Assembly: GCF_014191355.1 (NCBI RefSeq)
Contig: NZ_JACHWM010000010.1
Coordinates: 124,001 to 188,000 of the forward strand
DNA from: Methylobacterium sp. R2-1
GTDB taxonomy: Bacteria > Pseudomonadota > Alphaproteobacteria > Rhizobiales > Beijerinckiaceae
Reading direction: 5' to 3'
DNA length: 64,000 nucleotides
The position numbers and the translations under genes are program-made. The notes beneath the pieces are model-generated. The model was not told the DNA's origin and searched no databases. It was given only the letters and a program-made list of their open reading frames with translations. The stretch's first letter is position 1. Each line of letters opens with the position of its first letter. Shown here one piece after another: positions 34,920 to 45,381 of the stretch.

Positions 34920-35735
34920 ATGGCCAACGACGCGATGCCGCCCGAGCAGGAACGGCGCGGACCGGCCGAGCCGCTGCCCGCATCCGAGGCGCCCTTCGAC
35001 GCGATCGGGCTCGCCCGGCAGTTGCTCCGCAGCGTGCGCTCGGGCGCACTCGCCACGATCGATGCGGCCGACGGCACCCCCTTCGCTTCTCTCGTCACCC
35101 TCGCCACCGACAGCGATGGCACGCCCTTGATGCTGCTCTCGCGGCTCTCGGCGCATACGCGCAACCTGGACAAGGACCCGCGCGCCTCGCTGCTGTTCTC
35201 GGTCGGCGGCAAGGGCGATCCGCTGGCCCATCCGCGCCTGACCGTGACCGGCCACGCCGCGCGGACGGACGAACCGCGGGTCCGCGGGCGCTTCCTGGCA
35301 CGCCATCCCAAGGCGAAGCTCTACGCCGATTTTCCCGATTTCGGCTTCTTCGCTCTCACGCCCACCGCCGGCCACCTCAACGGCGGCTTCGCCAAGGCGG
35401 CAACCCTGACGCCGCAGGAACTGCTCCTCGATATGGCCGGTGCCGAAGCGATCGTCGCGGGCGAGCGCGGCGCCGTCGAGCACATGAACGCGGATCACGC
35501 TGACGCGCTTGCCCTCTATGCCGCGGGCGCCGGCGAACCTGGCACCGGCTGGCGGCTCACCGGGCTCGACCCGGAAGGGCTCGACCTGATGTCCGGCGAG
35601 CGCACGGCGCGGGTGCCCTATCCCGAGCCGGTGCGCGACATGGGGAGCCTGCGAAAGAGCCTCGTGGCGATGGCGGCCGCGGCGCGGATCGGCTCCGCGG
35701 CCGAGGCCGCACCTGAACCCGACCGGCAGGCCTGA
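34920..35735 (+). CDS. HugZ-like split-barrel protein with DUF2470 domain
   Basis: This 271-residue protein has a pyridoxamine-phosphate-oxidase-like split barrel (about 25-170, [18 protein letters not shown]..., [12 protein letters not shown]) and a C-terminal DUF2470 domain ([23 protein letters not shown]). This layout is that of HugZ-type heme-degrading or heme-binding proteins. AGAGGA lies 8 bases before the ATG. It is divergent from chvI. Heme use is inferred from architecture; iron control sites were not found. Confidence 0.82.
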   Translation: MANDAMPPEQERRGPAEPLPASEAPFDAIGLARQLLRSVRSGALATIDAADGTPFASLVTLATDSDGTPLMLLSRLSAHTRNLDKDPRASLLFSVGGKGDPLAHPRLTVTGHAARTDEPRVRGRFLARHPKAKLYADFPDFGFFALTPTAGHLNGGFAKAATLTPQELLLDMAGAEAIVAGERGAVEHMNADHADALALYAAGAGEPGTGWRLTGLDPEGLDLMSGERTARVPYPEPVRDMGSLRKSLVAMAAAARIGSAAEAAPEPDRQA

Positions 35736-35895
35736 ACCCGTCCGGCAGGCACGCGGCGCAAACAACGGAAGCGCCCGCGGCGCCCCCCGCCTTGGCGTGC
35801 GTGCCCGCCGCTGCTATCTCCGGCCCGGACAATCCCGACAAACCTGCCGTGCGCCGCGTCAGTCCCGCGACGGGACCGCCGTGCCGGAGACCCCG

Positions 35896-37701
<1,806 letters not shown>

Positions 37702-38001
37702 TCAAGGCAACTCAGCGCATCGCCATCCCCGAAAAGCGCGCGAAGCGGCTCGTTTCGCATCCGCTCGCGATGCCGGCGAGCGAGCAGCACGAACAGCTCT
37801 CGAAAAAAATCCCGGAATTGCTCACGGCCGACGCCCTTATTTCATTTGTGAGAAACCGCTCCCGTCATACCCCCGTCAAGCCGCCACGGTAACGGCGCAA
37901 TTCGAGAGCTTCGGTTGCGCACAAGCGATAGCCGAATCAACCGGCACGCGGCGCGCCCGTCGTGAAATCGAGGCGCTGGGTCGAAGCGGGATCGGACGAC
38001 G

Positions 38002-39261
38002 ATGGGCGGGGCGCACGACGAGAACCTGACGCCGCGGACGATGCGGTTGCGCACGCAACTGCTCGTCGCCTGCGTGCTGGGAGCGGGGGCGTCCGCTGCC
38101 CTGTGGTACGGACGGCCCAAGGAGGTCGATGCCGCGGTGCCGACGCCGGCCGCGGTCACTGCCGCCGCACCGGGGGCGGGGCGCTTCGTGCTCACGGACG
38201 GTCAGCTCGCCACGGTGACGACCGTGCCGGTCGAGCAGCGCCTGTTCTACGAAGACATCGCCACCGAGGGGAAGATCAGCGTCGACGAGTACCGCGCGAC
38301 GCCCGTGTTCTCGCCCTATGCGGGGCGGGTCATCACCATCTTCGCCCGCTCCGGCGAGCGGGTGAAACAGGGCGACAAGCTGTTCTCGCTCCAGGCCAAC
38401 GAGATGGTCCAGGCGCAGAACGACTTCCTCGCGGCGCTGAATGTGCTCAACAAGTCGCGCTCGCAGCTCTCCTACGCCACCAACACCGAGAAGCGCCTGC
38501 ACGACCTCTACGATTCCCGCGTCACCACGCTGAAGGAATTGCAGACGGCACAGAACGACCTCGCGACCGCGCAGAACGACGCCAAGACGGCGGAGGTCGG
38601 CCTGGAGGCGGTACGCAACCGCCTGCGCATCCTCGGGCTCGCCGACGACGACATGAAGGCCCTCCAGACCAAGGGCGCGATCAACCCCGAGACGACGATC
38701 TACGCGCCGCTCTCCGGCACCGTGATCCAGCGCAAGATCGGCCCGGGCCAGTACATCAACACCGGCGGCTCCGATCCCTCCTACGTGATCGGCGATCTCG
38801 GCCGGGTCTGGATCGTGGCGCAGCTGCGCGAGACCGATGCGGCCAAGGTCGATCTCGGCGAGCGCATCCGCTTCCGGGTGCTCGCCTACCCGAACCAGAT
38901 GTTCGAGAGCCGGATCAACTACATCGGTGCCTCGGTCGACCCCGCCACCCGGCGCATCGTGGTGCGGGCCGAAGTCGACAATCCCAAGGGGCTCCTGAAG
39001 CCCGAGATGTATGCCAGCGTCCACATCATCAACGAGCGCGAGACCGTCTCCCGCGCCGTGCCGCGGCAGGCGGTAATCTTCGAGGGCGACAAGGCGCGGG
39101 TCTGGGTGCTCGGCGCCGGCAACGCCGTCGAGAGCCGCGCGGTCAAGACCGGCTTCCTCGACGGCAACGACATCGAGATCACGGAAGGGCTCGCGCTCGG
39201 CGAGCGGGTGATCTCGAAGGGCGCTCTGTTCATCGACGGTATGACCGACCAGCCCGGCTGA
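38002..39261 (+). CDS. RND efflux periplasmic adaptor (CusB/CzcB type)
   Basis: This 419-residue membrane-fusion protein has an N-terminal hydrophobic anchor (LRTQLLVACVLGAGASAALWYG), a biotin-lipoyl-like segment (SPYAGRVITIFARSGERVKQGDKLFSL), a hairpin of helices (VQAQNDFLAALNVLNKSRSQL) and a beta-barrel and membrane-proximal part. It links the inner-membrane pump encoded 106 bp downstream to an outer-membrane channel not present here. ATG 38041 (MRLRTQ) is an alternative start. No obvious metal-binding His/Met run is seen. Confidence 0.88.
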   Translation: MGGAHDENLTPRTMRLRTQLLVACVLGAGASAALWYGRPKEVDAAVPTPAAVTAAAPGAGRFVLTDGQLATVTTVPVEQRLFYEDIATEGKISVDEYRATPVFSPYAGRVITIFARSGERVKQGDKLFSLQANEMVQAQNDFLAALNVLNKSRSQLSYATNTEKRLHDLYDSRVTTLKELQTAQNDLATAQNDAKTAEVGLEAVRNRLRILGLADDDMKALQTKGAINPETTIYAPLSGTVIQRKIGPGQYINTGGSDPSYVIGDLGRVWIVAQLRETDAAKVDLGERIRFRVLAYPNQMFESRINYIGASVDPATRRIVVRAEVDNPKGLLKPEMYASVHIINERETVSRAVPRQAVIFEGDKARVWVLGAGNAVESRAVKTGFLDGNDIEITEGLALGERVISKGALFIDGMTDQPG

Positions 39262-39366
39262 GAGCCCGGCCCACCGTTTCCCGCGAAAACAAGCATTCCG
39301 AGCCGGGGCCGTCCCCGGCCGCGCCCGACGGCGCGAGGTTGGAACCGACCCCATGAGCGGCCTTCT

Positions 39367-42300
39367 ATGAACGGCATCGTCGCGCTCGCGCTCCGGCAGC
39401 GCCCCCTCGTCATCCTCGCCTTCGTGCTGTTCGTGGTCGGGGGGCTGGCCGCCTTCCAGAACCTCAACATCGAGGCCTATCCCGACCCGACCCCGCCGAT
39501 GGTCGATGTCGTGACCCAGACCGACGGCCTCTCGGCGGAGGAAATCGAGCGCTACGTCACGATCCCGATCGAGCGCATCACGTCGGGCATGCCGAACCTC
39601 AAGCAGGTCCGCACGATCTCGCTCTACGGCCTGTCCGATGTGAAGCTGCAATTCGGCTTCGAGTTCGATTATCTCCAGGCCGAGCAGCAGGTCCTGAACC
39701 GTCTGCAGCAGCTCGATCCGCTTCCGGCCGGCGCCAAGCCCACCATCTCGCCGATCAGCCCGATCGGCGAGATCTTCCGCTACAAGCTCACGGCGCCGCC
39801 CGGCTACAGCGTGCTCGATCTGCGCACGCTCCAGGAATGGATGCTCAAGAAGCGCTTCCGCGCGGTGCCGGGCGTGATCGACGCCGTTGGCTGGGGCGGC
39901 AAGACCAAGACCATCGAGCTGTCGGTCGATCTCGATCGGCTGATGGCTTACGGCCTGACGCTCTCCAACGTCGTCAAGACCCTCAACGACAGCAATCTCA
40001 ACGTCGGCGGCAACCGCGTCGCCATCGGCGGCCAATCGGCGGTGGTGCGCGCGGTCGGCCTGATCCGCGACGTGGACGACATCAACGGAACCGTGCTGAC
40101 CCAGGTCGGCGGCGCGCCGGTGCTCGTGAAGGACATCGCCACCGTCACCATCGGCCACCAGCCCCGGCTCGGCATCGCCGGCATGAACGACGAGGACGAC
40201 ATCGTCCAGGGCATCGTCCTGATGCGCCGCGGCGAGAAGAGCACGCCCTCGATCGAGGCGGTGAAGGCGGAGGTCGCCAAGATCGAGGCGGCGGGCATCC
40301 TGCCGCCGGGCGTGAAGATCGAGCGCATCTACGACCGCGCCGACCTGATCGCGGTGACGACCCACACCGTGCTGCACAACATGGTGGTCGGCATCCTGCT
40401 GATCCTCGTGATCCAGTGGCTGTTTCTCGGCAATCTCCGCTCGGCGCTGATCGTCGTGGCGACGATTCCCTTCGCCCTGTTCTTCGCCGTCGTCATCCTC
40501 GTGGCGCGCGACGAATCCGCCAACCTGCTCTCCGTCGGCGCACTCGATTTCGGTCTCATCGTCGACGGCACCGTCATCATGGTCGAGGCGATCTTCCGGC
40601 GCCTGTCGGGCCACGGCATTCCTGGCTACCCGCCGCCGGGGCTCGACGCCAAGTCGGGGCGCATCGCGCTCGCCGCGGGCGATGTCAGCCGCTCGATCTT
40701 CTTTGCGGCGGCGATCATCGTCACCGGCTTCCTACCGCTCTTCACGCTGACCGGCGTCGAGGGCCACATCTTCGGGCCGATGGCGACGACCTATGCCTAC
40801 GCCCTGCTCGGCGGCCTCATCGCCACCTTCACGGTGACGCCCGCGCTCGCCGCCTATCTTCTTCCCGCGCATATCGAGGAGAAGGAGACGATCCTCGTGC
40901 GTGTCCTCGACCGGCTCTACCGCCCGGCGGTGCGTGCCGCGATCGGCGCCCGGCTCGTGACGGTGGCTTGCGTCGCGCTGATCGCGGTCGGCGTGGGGCT
41001 CGCGGCGCGCAATCTCGGCTCGGAGTTCCTGCCCAAGCTCGAAGAGGGCAACCTCTGGGTTCGCGCCACCATGCCGGCGACGATCTCGCTCAGGGAAAGC
41101 AACGGCTACGTCAACGACATGCGCAAGATCATCGCCTCGCTTCCAGAGGTCGAGCGCGTGGTCTCGCAGCACGGGCGCCCGGACGACGGTACCGATGCAG
41201 CCGGCTTCTTCAACGCCGAGTTCTTCGCGCCGATGAAGCCACTCGATCAGTGGCGGCCCGGCGTGGACAAGGAGAAGCTGACCGAGGAGATGCTGCACAA
41301 GCTCCAGGCAGCCTTCCCCGGTGTCGATTTCAACCTGTCGCAATACCTTCAGGACAACGTCGCCGAGGCGGTCTCCGGCATCAAGGGCGAGAACTCGTTC
41401 AAGATCTTCGGCAACGACCTGCAGAAACTCACCGACACCGCGAAACAGGTGCAGCGCGTGCTCTCGACGATCCACGGCGTCGAGGATCTGGCCGTGTTCC
41501 AGTCGCTCGGCCAGCCGACCATCGAGATCGACGTCGACCGGGTGCGCGCCGCCCGCTACGGCCTGACGCCGGGCGACATCAACACCACCGTGCGCACCGC
41601 CATCGGCGGCGATTCGGCCGGTGATCTCTACGATCCCGGCTCCGAGCGGCACTACCCGATCATGGTGCGCCTCCAACCCCAGTTCCGCCAGAGCATCGAG
41701 GCGATCGCCAACCTGCGCATCGCCGGCCAGAGCCCGGCCAACGGTGCCCCCGTACAATTCCCCTTGAGCGCGGTGGCGCGGGTCGAACTCGTCTCCGGGC
41801 CTGCCTACATCTATCGCGAGGCGCAGGAGCGTTACCTGCCGGTGAAGTTCTCCGTGCGTGGGCGCGACCTCGGCAGCACCATCGAGGAGGCGCGCGCCCG
41901 CGTCGCCGACGAGGTGAAGCTGCCACCGGGCTACCGACTGGAGCTGGTCGGCGAATTCAACAACATGAAGGGCGCGATCGCCCGCCTCTCCGTGACCGTG
42001 CCGATCGCGGTCGGCATCATCGCGATCCTGCTGTTCATGAACTTCTCGTCGGTGGTCGATTCGGCTCTGGCGCTGAGCGTGATCCCGATGGCGATGGCCG
42101 GCGGCATCTTGGCCCTGTCCCTCACCGGCACCTCGTTCAGCGTCTCGGCGGCAATCGGCTTCATCGCGCTGCTCGGCATCGCCGTGATGGACGGCATCAT
42201 CGTGCTCTCGTCCTACAACGGCCTGCTGGCCGCGGGCGTGGAGCGCGTGCCGGCGATGCTGCGCACCTGCTACACGCAGATGCGGCCGGTGGTGATGACC

Positions 42301-42531
42301 TGCGTCGTGGCCGGCGTCGGCCTGCTGCCCGCGGCCTTCTCCACCGGCGTCGGCTCGCAGGTGCAGAAGCCGCTGGCGCTGGTGGTGGTCGGCGGCATGG
42401 CGCTCGCGCCCCTGCTGATCCTGCTGGTGCTGCCGGTGCTGATCCTGACCTTCTCGCGCCGCAAGCCCGCCGCGCATTCGGAGGCCTCGGACCGGGTTGC
42501 GGCCGCCCAGGCGCATGCCGGGGCGCAGTGA
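39367..42531 (+). CDS. CzcA-type heavy-metal RND pump
   Basis: This 1054-residue transporter has the RND layout of 12 spans and two large periplasmic loops. The proton-relay motif DFGLIVDGTVIMVE in TM4 matches the DFGxIVDG(A/T)V..VE of the CzcA/HME (Co/Zn/Cd) branch, not the AIDA..ME pattern of copper/silver CusA. With the adaptor at 38002-39261 it would export divalent metals. The metal is unproven. It ends 16 bp before the convergent LacI gene. Confidence 0.88.
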   Translation: MNGIVALALRQRPLVILAFVLFVVGGLAAFQNLNIEAYPDPTPPMVDVVTQTDGLSAEEIERYVTIPIERITSGMPNLKQVRTISLYGLSDVKLQFGFEFDYLQAEQQVLNRLQQLDPLPAGAKPTISPISPIGEIFRYKLTAPPGYSVLDLRTLQEWMLKKRFRAVPGVIDAVGWGGKTKTIELSVDLDRLMAYGLTLSNVVKTLNDSNLNVGGNRVAIGGQSAVVRAVGLIRDVDDINGTVLTQVGGAPVLVKDIATVTIGHQPRLGIAGMNDEDDIVQGIVLMRRGEKSTPSIEAVKAEVAKIEAAGILPPGVKIERIYDRADLIAVTTHTVLHNMVVGILLILVIQWLFLGNLRSALIVVATIPFALFFAVVILVARDESANLLSVGALDFGLIVDGTVIMVEAIFRRLSGHGIPGYPPPGLDAKSGRIALAAGDVSRSIFFAAAIIVTGFLPLFTLTGVEGHIFGPMATTYAYALLGGLIATFTVTPALAAYLLPAHIEEKETILVRVLDRLYRPAVRAAIGARLVTVACVALIAVGVGLAARNLGSEFLPKLEEGNLWVRATMPATISLRESNGYVNDMRKIIASLPEVERVVSQHGRPDDGTDAAGFFNAEFFAPMKPLDQWRPGVDKEKLTEEMLHKLQAAFPGVDFNLSQYLQDNVAEAVSGIKGENSFKIFGNDLQKLTDTAKQVQRVLSTIHGVEDLAVFQSLGQPTIEIDVDRVRAARYGLTPGDINTTVRTAIGGDSAGDLYDPGSERHYPIMVRLQPQFRQSIEAIANLRIAGQSPANGAPVQFPLSAVARVELVSGPAYIYREAQERYLPVKFSVRGRDLGSTIEEARARVADEVKLPPGYRLELVGEFNNMKGAIARLSVTVPIAVGIIAILLFMNFSSVVDSALALSVIPMAMAGGILALSLTGTSFSVSAAIGFIALLGIAVMDGIIVLSSYNGLLAAGVERVPAMLRTCYTQMRPVVMTCVVAGVGLLPAAFSTGVGSQVQKPLALVVVGGMALAPLLILLVLPVLILTFSRRKPAAHSEASDRVAAAQAHAGAQ

Positions 42532-42547
42532 GGGGCGGCAGCGCTCC

Positions 42548-43531
42548 TCACACCTGCCGCGTCGACCCCCGCAGCACTACCCGCCCGCTGAGCGTCACCT
42601 TGCGCACCGGCTGACCCGGATGCTCGATGCGCTCGAACAGCAGGCGCATCGCCTGGGTGCCGATCTCGGCCACCGGCTGCTCGATCACGGTGAGGCCGGG
42701 CTCGACCAGATCGGTCCAGGGCTCGTTGTCGAAGCCCGCGAGCGCCAGGTCCTTCGGCACGGCGAGCCCGAGGGTCCGCGCCGCACGCACCGTCCCCATC
42801 AGCATCAGGCCATCGGAGAGGATCAGGGCCTCGGGCCGCTCGGGCTGTGACAGCCAGCGTGCGGCCGCCGTTTCCGCGGCGGCCGCGTTCGGCGCCACGG
42901 AGCGGGCGAGTGGCGCGAGGTCGTAGCGGATCATCGCCGCCGCATAGCCGGCCTGACGCTCCCGCGCCGTCGAAGGGGTGGAGCCAAACAGGCCTCCGAT
43001 GCGCGTGTAGCCCTGCGCGACGAGGTGATCGACCAGGGAAGACGCGGCCGACGCGTTGTCGAGCACCACGCTGTCATGGGCACCGGGTAGCCCCGAGCGG
43101 TCGATGAACACGGTGGGGAAGGACAGGCTGTCGGCCTTGAGCCCGTCCGCCGTCACCTTCGTCGGCGCGAAGATCACGCCGGTGACGCGCTCCTCCTCCA
43201 TCAGGCGCAGATACTTCGCCTCGCGGTCCGGATCCTCGTCGGTGTTGCACAGGATCACCCGCATCCCGGCGGCGTAGGCCGCATCCTCCACCGCCCGGCT
43301 CACTGCCGTGAAGAACGGGTTGCGGATGTCGGCCACGATCAGGCCGATGGTCTGCGCTGCCTTCGAGCGCAGGCGCCGCGCCGAGAGGTTCGGCCGGTAG
43401 CCGGTGGCGCGCACCGCCGCCTCGACCTTCCCGCGCACGGCGTCGCTCACCGGGCCGCGCCCGAGTGCCCGCGACACCGTCGCCGTCGAGACGCCCGCCA
43501 CGCGGGCCACGTCGCGGATTCCGACGCTCAT
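42548..43531 (-). CDS. LacI-family regulator, probable fructose/sugar responsive
   Basis: The product (327 residues) opens MSVGIRDVARVAGVSTATVSRALGRG, the LacI helix-turn-helix and hinge, and continues with a periplasmic-binding-like ligand domain (TIGLIVADIRNPFFTAVSRAVEDAA). ATG 43531 has no clear Shine-Dalgarno; an upstream ATG at 43573 exists. Two GAAACGTTTTC-type operators (43539, 43639) flank the divergent promoter. The neighbouring fruB relic suggests it once controlled fructose PTS genes. Confidence 0.85.
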   Translation of the reverse strand: MSVGIRDVARVAGVSTATVSRALGRGPVSDAVRGKVEAAVRATGYRPNLSARRLRSKAAQTIGLIVADIRNPFFTAVSRAVEDAAYAAGMRVILCNTDEDPDREAKYLRLMEEERVTGVIFAPTKVTADGLKADSLSFPTVFIDRSGLPGAHDSVVLDNASAASSLVDHLVAQGYTRIGGLFGSTPSTARERQAGYAAAMIRYDLAPLARSVAPNAAAAETAAARWLSQPERPEALILSDGLMLMGTVRAARTLGLAVPKDLALAGFDNEPWTDLVEPGLTVIEQPVAEIGTQAMRLLFERIEHPGQPVRKVTLSGRVVLRGSTRQV

Positions 43532-43538
43532 CGTGAAG

Positions 43539-43550
43539 GAAACGTTTTCA
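43539..43550. promoter_or_regulatory. LacI-type operator 1
   Basis: GGAAACGTTTTCA resembles the imperfect inverted repeat GAAAACGTTTTC, typical of LacI-family operators with a central CG. It lies just upstream of the regulator's start codon, so binding would repress its own gene. Confidence 0.7.
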
Positions 43551-43638
43551 TGAGCATAAAACGACTCTGCCATCCTGCGCAGAGCGCTGCAAGCACCGGT
43601 CCTGCACTTTGCCGCAGGCCGGAAATTGGCCTCATTCC

Positions 43639-43650
43639 GAAAACGTTTTC
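43639..43650. promoter_or_regulatory. LacI-type operator 2
   Basis: GAAAACGTTTTC is a perfect 12 bp palindrome, centred exactly 100 bp from operator 1. It lies upstream of the decayed fruB. The pair could form a repression loop. Confidence 0.75.
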
Positions 43651-43741
43651 ATGGAAAACAGCAGGTCAGGCCCGGATGACCGCGGGCGACCGACGCACCC
43701 GCGAACCGATTGGACGTCCGCCAGGTCGAGGAGAACACGCC

Positions 43742-44066
43742 ATGCTCGCACGGACGCCGACATTCTCGCCCCAACGCACCGGACCGCGGCTGTTGGTCCG
43801 CCCCGGTGCCCCCCGGCGAGCAAGGAAGCCGCGATCCGCGAGGCCGCTACCGCCGCCGGCGGCATCGCGTGGCACGACGGCCAGACGGCCCACGTCGTGG
43901 TCGCTATCGCGGCGCAGTCGGATACGCACATCACCCCGCCGGATCTGGGGCGGGGCGCGCCTCGAACAGCTCCGCACAACCGGGAGCGAGGCCGACATCG
44001 TCGCCGCGCCAGCCCCGCCACGGATCTGCGCCAGCGCTTCGACTGGGCCGTCGATTGTCCGACCTA
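43742..44066 (+). pseudogene. Remnant of fruB (fructose PTS EIIA-like) gene
   Basis: In frame 1 the DNA encodes ASKEAAIREAA and then AWHDGQTAHVVVAIAAQSDTHI, fragments that match the EIIA-Fru N-terminus and the segment before the FruB HPr-like part. A different frame then encodes ARLEQLRTTGSEADIVAA, as in the FruB EIIA end. The middle of the domain is missing and the frame shifts between about 43930 and 43960. No active FruB can be made. The match is by pattern, not alignment, but several independent pieces occur in the right order beside a LacI regulator. Confidence 0.65.
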
Positions 44067-44104
44067 GCTCGGGGCTCGGGGAGTTCCTGAGGCAGTAACT
44101 CAAC

Positions 44105-44133
44105 AAAAAGCGGCGCGCCTATAAGGGCGCGCC
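44105..44133 (-). terminator. Terminator downstream of the periplasmic protein gene
   Basis: Read on the minus strand, GGCGCGCC pairs with itself over the loop CTTATA and is followed by GCTTTTTG. The hairpin lies 137 bp past the stop at 44271 and would end the transcript of the gene at 44271-45332. The region 44134-44270 otherwise holds nothing supported. Confidence 0.65.
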
Positions 44134-44270
44134 GGCTGAGGTGACTCGCGGTCTCAGGAACGAGTCGTCGTACTTTATCCAATATACCAGCACATGTCTG
44201 TGCCTTTCCGGCGACAGCTACCCTCTTGCTCACAGTTTTGTGAGGAGTGGATGACACTGACGGACGTGGG

Positions 44271-45332
44271 TCACCGCCTCGCCAGGGCATCGGCGAGGGC
44301 GACGATGCGGTTGCGGGCGTAGGTCGGCACGCCCGCACTGATCGAGGTGCCGGTGTTGAATGAGGAATTGCCCATCAGCACCTGCACCGGCAGCAGGTTC
44401 TTGAGCACCGGCACGCGGGCATATTCCTGCTTGCGCTCCAGCACGTCGGCCTTGATGGCCAGCGCCATGTAGGTCGTCACCACGGTCCGGTTCGGGTCGT
44501 CCGGGGCCGGCTGCATCACCGCGAGGAACTTGCCGAAGCGCAGGATCTGGTTGACCCAGAAGATCGTCTGTTCGAGCCCGCCGGCCACGGGGGTGTCGAT
44601 CTTCGTGAGCGCGGCGAGGCCCGCGGCCTCGGCCGGCGGCAGCACGCGCAACTCGCTCTGGAACGAGACGAACTCCGCGACCTTCTTCGAGGTGCCGAGT
44701 TCGAGCTTATTGGCGAGTTTCACGCCCAGCGGCAGCTTGCCCTCGAGATCGTAGCGCGACTCGATGCAAACCCCGCCCGCCGCGCACCAGGGTCGGTCGG
44801 GGCGCTTCGCGAAGGCGGCGGCCGGGTCCTTGGTCGGTGTCACTTCCGCCGGGTCGAGCCGCTTGTGGCGGATCACCGGGTCCATCTTGGCTAGGAAGTC
44901 GAGATTGGCGAAGGCCGACAGGTCGATGGCCGATGCCGGCTTGGCCACGACGAAGCGGCCTTCCGCGACATAGACCTTCAGGGTTTCGTGGCGCGGCTTG
45001 GCGACCCCGTTCACGGTCTGGGTGTATTCGGGCTCGGTGTAGCCGGGCCAGGGGCTCAGCGCCGCGGCCTCCTGCGGCCGGCTCTTCCGCCACGCGTCGA
45101 AAGCGATCAGCCCGCTCTCCGGGTTGGTCGAGGCCGGCTCACGGTGATCGCTGAACAGGACCGTGCCCGGCTTGAGGCTCGCGGCATCGCCCGGAGTCAG
45201 GGCCGGCACGTCCTTGACCCGGTCCGAGACCAGGGCGGCGGGCTTCGGAAGATCTTTCGCCGCTTCCTGCGCCTGGACCGGCACGGCCAGCGCAAGCGCG
45301 ACGAAGAGGACGGCCGGAAACTGCCTGGGCAA
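44271..45332 (-). CDS. Exported protein of unknown function
   Basis: The 353-residue product has a signal peptide after a TTG start (LPRQFPAVLFVALALAVPVQAQE) with GAGGTCC upstream. The mature protein has no named domain I recognise. It shows a pair of Cys (WCAAGGVCIESRYDLEGK) and a C-terminal part SFNTGTSISAGVPTYARNRIVALADAL. It lies 49 bp after the large PBP gene on the same strand, so a role in cell-wall or envelope work is possible. An ATG start was not found in the right place. Confidence 0.65.
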   Translation of the reverse strand: MPRQFPAVLFVALALAVPVQAQEAAKDLPKPAALVSDRVKDVPALTPGDAASLKPGTVLFSDHREPASTNPESGLIAFDAWRKSRPQEAAALSPWPGYTEPEYTQTVNGVAKPRHETLKVYVAEGRFVVAKPASAIDLSAFANLDFLAKMDPVIRHKRLDPAEVTPTKDPAAAFAKRPDRPWCAAGGVCIESRYDLEGKLPLGVKLANKLELGTSKKVAEFVSFQSELRVLPPAEAAGLAALTKIDTPVAGGLEQTIFWVNQILRFGKFLAVMQPAPDDPNRTVVTTYMALAIKADVLERKQEYARVPVLKNLLPVQVLMGNSSFNTGTSISAGVPTYARNRIVALADALARR

Positions 45333-45381
45333 AGCGGACCTCGGAGGAGTCGATGAGGGAAAGGCGTCGAAGCGTGCGGCC

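Noticed and set aside
37876..40614. A 912-residue open frame antisense to the RND adaptor and pump
   Set aside because: High GC makes long antisense frames common; the sense proteins have clear RND motifs.
44178..44195. CAATATACCAG, a partial GntR-type half-site near the PBP terminator
   Set aside because: Only one half matches (ATACCA) and the other half at N5 is CTTTAT; below the standard used for sites A-E and G.
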